A DNA stretch of 6,494 nucleotides from JABMRF01 sp964434235 (lineage in GTDB: Bacteria > Patescibacteriota > Patescibacteriia > UBA11705 > JABHMO01). The stretch spans positions 1-6,494 of the forward strand of contig CAYSUN010000048.1 in assembly GCA_964434235.1 (NCBI GenBank). The letters run 5' to 3'. A program made the position numbers and the translations under genes. This document shows, piece by piece, positions 1 through 4,812 of this stretch. Numbering within the stretch: the stretch's first letter is position 1; every line of letters begins with the position of its first letter. Under the pieces are notes generated by a model. The model ran no database searches. It had not been told where the DNA came from and saw only the letters and a program-made list of their open reading frames with translations.

Positions 1-23
1 AGGGCTTCGCCTTTAAACGCACA

Positions 24-48
24 CACCAGCTTACGCTGGTGGTTTATT
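24..48 (+). terminator. Hairpin with T-rich tail, possible rightward terminator
   Basis: CACCAGC (24-30) pairs perfectly with GCTGGTG (35-41) around a TTAC loop, followed by GTTTATT. The T-rich side lies downstream on the plus strand. It could therefore end a rightward gene lying left of the window, convergent with the coa operon. No such gene is visible, so the assignment is tentative. A weaker 5-bp hairpin (1-5 with 9-13, loop TTC) precedes it and may belong to the same terminator cluster. Confidence 0.45.
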
Positions 49-53
49 CTTCT

Positions 54-85
54 AAAAATAAAGCTCATTGTTTGACAATGAGCTT
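54..85 (-). terminator. Intrinsic terminator of the amidohydrolase-coaBC operon
   Basis: The 10-bp perfect inverted repeat AAGCTCATTG (61-70) / CAATGAGCTT (76-85) has a 5-nt loop. On the minus strand it starts 5 nt after the coaC stop codon and is followed directly by TATTTTT (bases 60-54). Position, stem and U-tract fit a Rho-independent terminator for the leftward operon. Confidence 0.8.
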
Positions 86-90
86 ACAGT

Positions 91-681
91 TTATTTTACT
101 AGCTTAACAATCTGGGTAATCGAAGCTAAAGCTCCAATGCCGTCATCTCCACAAGCCAACTTCTTACTAACCGGTTGAGCAATTTGCAAATTATACCATT
201 GTTGCAATTGGGTTAAATGAATTTCAGTGACTGGATGCTCCCACATTTTGGTATTCATCGCAGGAGCAATAACAATAGACTTTTTGCGATCCCAAGCTCG
301 AACAATACATGTTAAAAGATTGTCGCAAATACCATTGGCCATTTTGGCCAAAGTATTAGCACTGCAAGGCGCTATAACAAGAACGTCTGCCCAATCACGC
401 AGTGCAATATGCGCAATCTCTTGATTGCGCTGGTATTTGCGACCACGCCACTCATCAAAATCTGACCATACCCTTACGCCGGCAATTGTACAAGGTTTAC
501 CTATCCCAAGTTTTCCTTTAAACAATTGCCGGAACACATTCCAAAATGGTCGCTTTTGAAAATAGTTTGCACTAAAAGTTGTCACTACTTGGACTTCATG
601 CCCAGCGTTATTTAATTCGATTACTAATTTTTTAACCAAAGTACCGGCTACACTGCCAGTTATCCCAAGAAGTACTTTCAC
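91..681 (-). CDS. coaC: Phosphopantothenoylcysteine decarboxylase, HAL3-like flavoprotein
   Basis: This 196-residue FMN flavoprotein should decarboxylate 4'-phosphopantothenoylcysteine to 4'-phosphopantetheine in cytosolic CoA synthesis. Visible signatures are the N-terminal GITGSVAG loop (6-13), the catalytic His91 in AHIAL, the SANT flavin segment (108-111), the PAMN substrate motif (140-143, Asn143), and Cys177 in LACGDDG. These correspond to the His/Asn/Cys triad of E. coli Dfp and plant HAL3. The stretch from about residue 73 (SDFDEW) to the LACGD motif resembles plant HAL3 more than I recall for bacterial Dfp or streptococcal CoaC. The start is GTG at 679-681. AGGAGG (687-692) lies 5 nt upstream, inside the last codons of coaB. 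The start overlaps the coaB TGA in GTGA, so translation is probably coupled. A cysteine-decarboxylating flavoprotein of peptide tailoring (EpiD type) is possible, but the adjacent coaB argues for CoaC. Confidence 0.93.
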   Translation of the reverse strand: MKVLLGITGSVAGTLVKKLVIELNNAGHEVQVVTTFSANYFQKRPFWNVFRQLFKGKLGIGKPCTIAGVRVWSDFDEWRGRKYQRNQEIAHIALRDWADVLVIAPCSANTLAKMANGICDNLLTCIVRAWDRKKSIVIAPAMNTKMWEHPVTEIHLTQLQQWYNLQIAQPVSKKLACGDDGIGALASITQIVKLVK

Positions 682-1367
682 TTCAGCCTCCTATATAAAA
701 GTTTACCTAAATCAACTCTGTTGACTCTTTCCACTACATCATCGCGATCAATTAACAAAACCTGATCATCTTGTAGCATCCACTCCAAGCAATTAGCTAC
801 AATAAAATCAGAATGTGAAATTTGCCGACTTTTAACAGCAATACTAATCAAATCCTTTTCGCTCATGTCCGCCTGCAATTTAAATTTAATCAATTTTCCG
901 GTGAATCCCCAAGGTTCCCGAATCTTGTCAATCAACTTTTCTGTTGGTTGCAATTCTATAAACATTTTCATTCCAGAAGGAATTTTACTACTATTATCAA
1001 CCCGAACTCGATTTCCCTCACTATCCAAATAATAAACTCCTTCTACTTCATAATCACTGACCGCGGAAGAATGAATGATAACATCATATTGCCCAATTTT
1101 GACTTCTCGTTCTAGCGTTTCCGCCAAGTCTTCATAGGTTTTATATACCACCAAAACAACATTCTTCCGATAGTCATACCCTTTTGAAATTTCAGCTTCC
1201 ATCATTTTGAATAAGTTGGGAGACGAAGTTAAAAGTGTTACATTGTTACCTTTTAATCCCAAATCTAAGGCTAATTTGGTCCCTGTTCTGCCCCCAAAAA
1301 TATTCGAAATGGCTCTAACTTTATCAATCATCACCCTTGTTGAACCAGCAGTTACGAGAATTTTCAT
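678..1367 (-). CDS. coaB: Phosphopantothenate-cysteine ligase, monofunctional
   Basis: This 229-residue enzyme should join cysteine to 4'-phosphopantothenate at the cost of a nucleotide (CTP in most bacteria), making the substrate of the next gene's product. The protein opens with a Rossmann-like KILVTAGSTR. It then shows ID-VRAISN (14-22, Asn22 matching the conserved Asn of the family), the AVSDY motif (102-106), KIPSG (128-132) and IVAN (189-192). The overall pattern (IIHSSAVSDY, long linker, FKL-D, SDFIVAN) recalls the stand-alone streptococcal/enterococcal CoaB rather than the C-terminal half of fused CoaBC. The start is ATG at 1365-1367, preceded by AAGGAG (1374-1379) with 6-nt spacing and matching the family N-terminus. 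An upstream in-frame TTG at 1388 would add seven residues and lacks this support. The gene follows the zinc-ribbon gene by 10 nt and overlaps coaC by 4 nt. Confidence 0.92.
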   Translation of the reverse strand: MKILVTAGSTRVMIDKVRAISNIFGGRTGTKLALDLGLKGNNVTLLTSSPNLFKMMEAEISKGYDYRKNVVLVVYKTYEDLAETLEREVKIGQYDVIIHSSAVSDYEVEGVYYLDSEGNRVRVDNSSKIPSGMKMFIELQPTEKLIDKIREPWGFTGKLIKFKLQADMSEKDLISIAVKSRQISHSDFIVANCLEWMLQDDQVLLIDRDDVVERVNRVDLGKLLYRRLK

Positions 1368-1373
1368 TTTTTT

Positions 1374-1379
1374 CTCCTT
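1374..1379 (-). promoter_or_regulatory. Shine-Dalgarno of coaB fused with upstream stop codon
   Basis: On the minus strand TAAGGAG combines the TAA stop of the zinc-ribbon gene (1380-1378) with the AAGGAG ribosome-binding site of coaB (1379-1374). The ATG follows after 6 nt. This fixes the coaB start at 1367 and suggests terminating ribosomes feed coaB initiation. Confidence 0.85.
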
Positions 1380-1605
1380 AATCTTCAATATTGTTATTAA
1401 ACATAATTAACGAAAGCCAATGGTTGGGTAAATCTTTTCTTCCAAGCCCAAGACACGTGCCACACTCTGGGCAATGAACCCAAAATTCAGCTGGTCGACC
1501 ATGACAAATGTCATCGGTTTCAACATCATCACACTCAACAGCTAAAACACTTTCACAACGGGTACACTTAATTGTGACCGTATCATTATTTACTAGCGTT
1601 CTCAT
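1378..1605 (-). CDS. Small zinc-ribbon protein of unknown function
   Basis: This is a 75-residue soluble protein with two cysteine knuckles, CTRC (Cys14, Cys17) and CPEC (Cys45, Cys48), spaced 27 residues apart. They form a probable four-cysteine zinc-ribbon site. Cys25, Cys34, Cys51 and several histidines are additional possible ligands. The loop between the knuckles is acidic (ECDDVETDD). I see no membrane segment or enzyme motif and do not recognise the family. The start is ATG at 1603-1605 with AGAGG (1612-1616) 6 nt upstream. It overlaps the end of the amidohydrolase by 20 nt in another frame, and its stop forms part of the coaB Shine-Dalgarno. The overlaps and the ordered Cys pattern support a real gene. 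Its role, whether partner, metal carrier or nucleic-acid binder, is unknown. Confidence 0.8.
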   Translation of the reverse strand: MRTLVNNDTVTIKCTRCESVLAVECDDVETDDICHGRPAEFWVHCPECGTCLGLGRKDLPNHWLSLIMFNNNIED

Positions 1606-2476
1606 GAAAAACCTCTAAATTAAATAATCTGTTAGCATTCTTCCAAAAAACTTTTTGCTCATCTTCCTGATTCAATCGCAACATTTTTATCAAAGCAAGA
1701 GAATCTTGATAAGACTGAATTGGGAAGTCTGTACCAAACATCAAACGGTCTTGACCATTGGGCAACTTCAAGAATTGCAAAATTTCCTGATTTAGCATAA
1801 ATCGATAACTTTCAGAATCTTCATCTGTCCCAGAAACAAGTTGCCCAGAAATATCAGTCCAAACATTTGGACACTCTTCCATGACCAAGCGAAGCTCGTC
1901 AAAGTATGGATTACCAAGATGGGCCATAACAAACTTTACGTTAGGAAATTTTTTAGCCATTAACACGACTTGTTTTGGTCGGGACAAGGTTTGATATTGA
2001 TCAATAGCACAATAGTGCAACTGACAACGATGCAGTCCTGATTCTCTTTCATTTTTAGGACAACAATGATGAAGTTCTCCAGAATGGATAACTACTGGGA
2101 CTTGATGCTTTTGAGCTAATTGACAAATTACTTCCACTTTTTGACTTTGCAAAGAAACTGGCTGATAACCTGGATAAAGTTTAATCCCAACTACCTGTTG
2201 TTCGTTCAAAACTTGATTCAGCTCAAAAAATCTAGGTTCTGGCTCACTTAAATCAAGGCTGGCACACATTGAAAATAAAGGCTTACCTTTTATTTTTTGT
2301 AAAAGCTTGGTATTGTGCTGGCCACTGCCCTTAAACGGAAAATAAGTGGCCATTAGAATAATCTTTACTACTCCAAACTTTTTTGCCTGCTTTTCAAATT
2401 CTTCAATTGTTGCTAATTCAGTGTGCAAACCCCAAAGTCTACTATTTGTTGTGTGAGCATGACAGTCAATAATCAT
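1586..2476 (-). CDS. Metal-dependent amidohydrolase (Amidohydro_2-like TIM barrel)
   Basis: This 296-residue cytosolic protein carries the ordered metal ligands of the amidohydrolase superfamily. They are HAH at the first strand (His6, His8), GIKL (97-100), VIHSG (129-133, His131), AHLGNP (185-190, His186) and GTDFP (248-252, Asp250). The end NANRLFNL (280-287) is typical of the Amidohydro_2 type. Hydrolysis or decarboxylation of a small organic acid, lactone or amide is therefore likely, but the sequence does not give the substrate. A Cys/His-rich stretch after the third strand (134-156, with HHCC, HRC, HYC) is unusual. The start is ATG at 2474-2476 with AGGAGG (2482-2487) 5 nt upstream. It is the first gene of the operon with the zinc-ribbon gene, coaB and coaC, behind a strong divergent promoter. 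The family call is firm; the function is open. Confidence 0.88.
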   Translation of the reverse strand: MIIDCHAHTTNSRLWGLHTELATIEEFEKQAKKFGVVKIILMATYFPFKGSGQHNTKLLQKIKGKPLFSMCASLDLSEPEPRFFELNQVLNEQQVVGIKLYPGYQPVSLQSQKVEVICQLAQKHQVPVVIHSGELHHCCPKNERESGLHRCQLHYCAIDQYQTLSRPKQVVLMAKKFPNVKFVMAHLGNPYFDELRLVMEECPNVWTDISGQLVSGTDEDSESYRFMLNQEILQFLKLPNGQDRLMFGTDFPIQSYQDSLALIKMLRLNQEDEQKVFWKNANRLFNLEVFHENASK

Positions 2477-2540
2477 CGACTCCTCCTCAAAAACATAATT
2501 TGTTTATATGAGTTAAATTGTTAATGAACCTTACATCTAA

Positions 2541-2569
2541 GTTATACACCGCTGTTGACAAGGTGTTAA
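2541..2569 (-). promoter_or_regulatory. Sigma-70 promoter of the amidohydrolase-coaBC operon
   Basis: On the minus strand TTAACA (2569-2564) is followed after exactly 17 nt by TATAAC (2546-2541). Each box matches five of six consensus bases. The predicted start of transcription near 2534 leaves a leader of about 58 nt before the amidohydrolase ATG. The spacer of this promoter contains the -35 box of the opposite-strand promoter. Confidence 0.72.
2546..2566. promoter_or_regulatory. Candidate operator, ACACC-N11-GGTGT inverted repeat
   Basis: ACACC (2546-2550) and GGTGT (2562-2566) form a 5-bp inverted repeat with an 11-nt spacer, centred at 2556. It lies exactly where the two divergent promoters overlap. 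A dimeric helix-turn-helix protein such as the adjacent TrmB-like regulator bound here would block both promoters. The arms are short, so chance is possible. Confidence 0.35.
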
Positions 2570-2583
2570 TATGTGTTTATAAT
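2555..2583 (+). promoter_or_regulatory. Perfect consensus sigma-70 promoter of the trmB-like gene
   Basis: TTGACA (2555-2560), 17-nt spacer, TATAAT (2578-2583): both boxes match the consensus fully. Transcription would begin near 2590. This rules out the in-frame GTG at 2573, which lies inside the promoter, and supports translation from ATG 2651 after a leader of about 61 nt. Confidence 0.85.
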
Positions 2584-2591
2584 CAATTGTA

Positions 2592-2652
2592 GACAATATA
2601 CTAATTCATCTAAAATTAAACAATATATAATACAATATTGTTTTGACAATAT
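2592..2652 (+). promoter_or_regulatory. Leader with four ACAATAT copies and a 9-bp inverted repeat
   Basis: ACAATAT occurs at 2593-2599, 2620-2626, 2632-2638 and 2646-2652. The last copy runs into the ATG. AAACAATAT (2618-2626) is also the exact complement of ATATTGTTT (2635-2643), giving a 9-bp inverted repeat with an 8-nt spacer. It could be an autoregulatory operator or an RNA hairpin near the start codon. The region is very AT-rich, which raises the chance expectation. Confidence 0.4.
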
Positions 2653-3418
2653 GAATAATCAAACAGCTAACACACTTAGAAAATTTGGCTTAACGGATAC
2701 AGAGATATCAATTTATCTAACAAGTTTAAGTTTCCCGTCTATTACAGTAAATGAACTAGTAAAACAAACCAACATTAAAAGAACCACAATTTATCATGCT
2801 TTGGAGACCTTAACGCAAAAGGGATTATGTGCCAAAAAACAAACTTTTGGCAAACAAGCTTTTTCAGTCACAGATCCAAAAAATATAGAAAATCTTTTGG
2901 AAGAAAAAATCAATGAATTACAAAGTCAAAAAAAGGCCTTGCACGAGCTATTACCCCTACTTGAACAAAATAAGAAAAAAAATTCATCAATGGTTGTTTC
3001 TCATTATGAAGGTATTGAAGGAATTAAACTTGTAGTCGAAGATGCACTGTATTGCAAATCAAAACATTGGGATATTATTTCCCCGATAAAAAACTTTTTT
3101 TCTGAATTTGATAAAGATTATGCTGAGTATTTTGTACGAACTAGAAAAATCAGACAATTAACGGCTCGCTCGCTATGGGAAGACTATGCCCAAAATAAAA
3201 ATCTTTCCGGTGAAATTTTAAAAGAAAGAAACCCAAAAGTTTTGCCAAGTGTAATGCAAGGTAAATTTAAATCAGTCATCTGCCTTTACGATGATAAAGT
3301 TTTAATCATTTCTTCATTCCAAGAATTATCCGCCATACTTATTCAATCTCAAGAATTTTTCGAAACAATGCAAGCTGTTTTTGACGGTCTTTGGCAATCA
3401 TCAAAAAACATAAAGTAA
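2651..3418 (+). CDS. TrmB-family transcriptional regulator
   Basis: This 255-residue regulator has an N-terminal winged helix-turn-helix (about 5-75; LRKFGLTDTEISIYL, VNELVKQTNIKRTTIYHAL, then the wing FGKQAFSV). A coiled-coil dimerisation helix follows (about 78-110, rich in Leu, Lys, Glu), then a C-terminal effector domain (about 115-255). That domain contains HYEGIEGIK and the terminal AVFDGLW common in bacterial TrmB-like proteins. In archaea TrmB proteins sense sugars; the ligand here is unknown. The start ATG 2651 is chosen because the longer frame from GTG 2573 begins inside a consensus promoter. No Shine-Dalgarno is visible before it, unlike nearly all neighbours. It is divergent from the amidohydrolase-coaBC operon with interleaved promoters, so control of that operon and of itself is the simplest inference. 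Confidence 0.88.
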   Translation: MNNQTANTLRKFGLTDTEISIYLTSLSFPSITVNELVKQTNIKRTTIYHALETLTQKGLCAKKQTFGKQAFSVTDPKNIENLLEEKINELQSQKKALHELLPLLEQNKKKNSSMVVSHYEGIEGIKLVVEDALYCKSKHWDIISPIKNFFSEFDKDYAEYFVRTRKIRQLTARSLWEDYAQNKNLSGEILKERNPKVLPSVMQGKFKSVICLYDDKVLIISSFQELSAILIQSQEFFETMQAVFDGLWQSSKNIK

Positions 3419-3447
3419 TTGACACAACAACTAAGTTCCGCTAAAAT
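3419..3447 (+). promoter_or_regulatory. Sigma-70 promoter of purA
   Basis: TTGACA (3419-3424) begins at the base after the regulator's stop codon. After 17 nt comes TAAAAT (3442-3447), matching five of six -10 bases. The predicted start near 3454 gives a leader of about 42 nt. The -10 box lies wholly within the loop of the hairpin described at 3433-3464. Confidence 0.72.
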
Positions 3448-3464
3448 ATAGGCGGTTCTTTTTT
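3433..3464 (+). terminator. Candidate weak terminator of the trmB-like gene
   Basis: CCGC (3438-3441) pairs with GCGG (3452-3455), and outer AAG (3433-3435) can pair with CTT (3458-3460) across two T-T mismatches. TTCTTTTTT follows directly. The stem is short with a 10-nt loop, so termination would be partial. Transcripts from the overlapping purA promoter would start after the left arm and escape it. Confidence 0.45.
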
Positions 3465-3478
3465 AAATTACTATAACT

Positions 3479-3493
3479 CAACCAAGGAGGTTG
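3479..3493 (+). promoter_or_regulatory. Shine-Dalgarno of purA inside a small hairpin
   Basis: AAGGAGG (3484-3490) lies 5 nt before the ATG. CAACC (3479-3483) is complementary to GGTTG (3489-3493) around an AAGGA loop. The last two G of the ribosome-binding site are therefore in the stem and the rest in the loop. The binding site itself is convincing; a regulatory role for the 5-bp stem is speculative. Confidence 0.6.
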
Positions 3494-3495
3494 TT

Positions 3496-4755
3496 ATGCC
3501 GACAAGTCTTGTTTTAGGTGCTCAATGGGGAGATGAGGGAAAAGGAAAAATTGTTGATTCTTTAGCTTGGAAAGCTGATATTGTTGTCCGCTTTCAAGGT
3601 GGTCCTAACGCTGGACACACGATTTACATCAACGGCAAAAAGTTTGTTTCACACTTAATTCCTTCTGGAATTATTTCACCAAACACACTAAATATCATTT
3701 GCTCTGAAGTTGTAATTGACCTTGATATTCTATTTAGTGAAATTGATGAATTAGCCACAATGGACATCAATTGCACAGGTAGACTTTTACTGTCTGCCAG
3801 AGCTACAGTCATTACACCGTACCACAAAGCTATTGATGCCTTACGTGAGAAAAGCAAGGGTCCTAATTGCATTGGAACGACTGGGCGGGGTATTGGGCCA
3901 GCATATGAAGATCTGAGTAGTCGAAGATGTATTCGTTTATTTCACGTGCTTAATATTGAAAGCTCTGCAGTTCGCAATCAAATCCAATTACTGATGGAAG
4001 AAAAAAATGCTATTATTCGCCATTACAACGGCCAACCAATAATTTTTTCTGAAGTAATCGACTATCTGAGAAAATACAAAGAACGTCTAGTGGATTTTGT
4101 TACGATTAACGAAACGACCATCATAAATTCAGCAATTGACAATGGAAAAAACGTTTTGTTCGAAGGAGCGCAAGGAACGTTGCTTGATAATGTGCATGGA
4201 ACATTTCCATTTGTAACTTCCTCTCACACAATTTCTTCAGCTGTTTGCTCAAGTGTTGGCCTTTCTCCACAAAAGATTGGTGATGTCTACGGAATTATCA
4301 AAGCCTACACTACTCGAGTAGGAGCTGGGCCTTTCCCAACTGAACTTTCTGAAGAAGAAAATGAAGCAATGCGTCAAAGAGGTGGTGAGTTTGGTGCTAC
4401 GACTGGACGCCCCCGTCGTTGTGGTTGGCTAGATTTGCCAGCAGTTCGTTACGCTTGCATGGTCAATGGCATAACTAAGCTCGTTCTTACCAAGATTGAT
4501 GTTTTGAATGGTCTGGACCAAGTTACAATTAATGACAGCTACCTTTGCGATGGCACCGAAACGAATAAATTCAATCCACTGTTAGCTGACAAATATGTTG
4601 CAACAAACAAAATTGTTATGCCTGGTTGGAACGATTTTCATGACGAAAATGCGCAAAACTTTATTCGTCTAATTGAAGAAAAAACTGGCGTCCCAGTTGC
4701 TATTGTCTCTTTCGGACCTCACCGTGAAGATATGGAATTCCGCAATGTAAGATGA
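3496..4755 (+). CDS. purA: Adenylosuccinate synthetase
   Basis: This 419-residue enzyme condenses IMP and aspartate using GTP to make adenylosuccinate, the first committed step to AMP. It has normal length and the family signatures in order. These are the GTP-binding GAQWGDEGKGK (8-18) with catalytic Asp13, GGPNAGHT (35-42) with His41, GTTGRGIGPAYED (127-139) with Arg143 following, and FEGAQGTLLD. Then come KAYTTRVGAGPFPTEL, the aspartate loop FGATTGRPRRCGWLD, KIDVL, and a C-terminal FGPHRED. Departures from the usual pattern are Leu140 where EDK is normal, and SSHTISS (242-248) where most enzymes have SSNTTAGG. The start ATG is fixed by AAGGAGG 5 nt upstream. It has its own promoter and terminator, so it is probably a single-gene unit. 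Confidence 0.97.
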   Translation: MPTSLVLGAQWGDEGKGKIVDSLAWKADIVVRFQGGPNAGHTIYINGKKFVSHLIPSGIISPNTLNIICSEVVIDLDILFSEIDELATMDINCTGRLLLSARATVITPYHKAIDALREKSKGPNCIGTTGRGIGPAYEDLSSRRCIRLFHVLNIESSAVRNQIQLLMEEKNAIIRHYNGQPIIFSEVIDYLRKYKERLVDFVTINETTIINSAIDNGKNVLFEGAQGTLLDNVHGTFPFVTSSHTISSAVCSSVGLSPQKIGDVYGIIKAYTTRVGAGPFPTELSEEENEAMRQRGGEFGATTGRPRRCGWLDLPAVRYACMVNGITKLVLTKIDVLNGLDQVTINDSYLCDGTETNKFNPLLADKYVATNKIVMPGWNDFHDENAQNFIRLIEEKTGVPVAIVSFGPHREDMEFRNVR

Positions 4756-4768
4756 ATTTTCCCCCAAC

Positions 4769-4805
4769 AAAAAACCGCTGATCAATGGTCAGTGGTTTTT
4801 CTTTT
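4769..4805. terminator. Bidirectional intrinsic terminator between purA and the methyltransferase gene
   Basis: CCGCTGATC (4775-4783) pairs with GGTCAGTGG (4787-4795) around AAT as a 9-bp stem with two G-T wobbles on the plus-strand RNA. It is flanked by six A on the left (4769-4774) and TTTTTCTTTT on the right (4796-4805). Read rightward it ends purA. Read leftward it has a six-U tail and ends the smc-methyltransferase transcript. Confidence 0.85.
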
Positions 4806-4812
4806 ATTTCAA

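Noticed and set aside
72..100. TTGACA at 72-77 as a rightward promoter.
   Set aside because: It is part of the loop and arm of the coaC terminator hairpin. There is no good -10 box at the right distance and no rightward gene downstream.
227..424. Rightward open frame opposite coaC.
   Set aside because: It is antisense to the most conserved part of coaC and has no Shine-Dalgarno or family features.
822..1410. Rightward open frames at 822-1115 and 1207-1410 opposite coaB.
   Set aside because: They lack ribosome-binding sites and recognisable motifs, and lie antisense to a well-supported coaB. They are shadows of its AT-rich codon use.
2573..2650. 26-residue N-terminal extension of the TrmB-like protein from GTG 2573.
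   Set aside because: The GTG lies inside a perfect TTGACA-N17-TATAAT promoter, so it would not be in the transcript. The typical helix-turn-helix N-terminus begins right after ATG 2651.
2643..2671. TTGACA at 2643-2648 as a second promoter for the regulator.
   Set aside because: No -10-like hexamer is found 16-18 nt downstream, and the site overlaps the start codon.
3624..3872. Leftward open frame inside purA.
   Set aside because: It is antisense to conserved purA codons with no independent support.
678..4755. UGA recoded as glycine (Gracilibacteria/Absconditabacteria code).
   Set aside because: TGA ends coaB exactly at the coupled coaC start and ends purA at the family's normal length just before a terminator, so it acts as a stop here.
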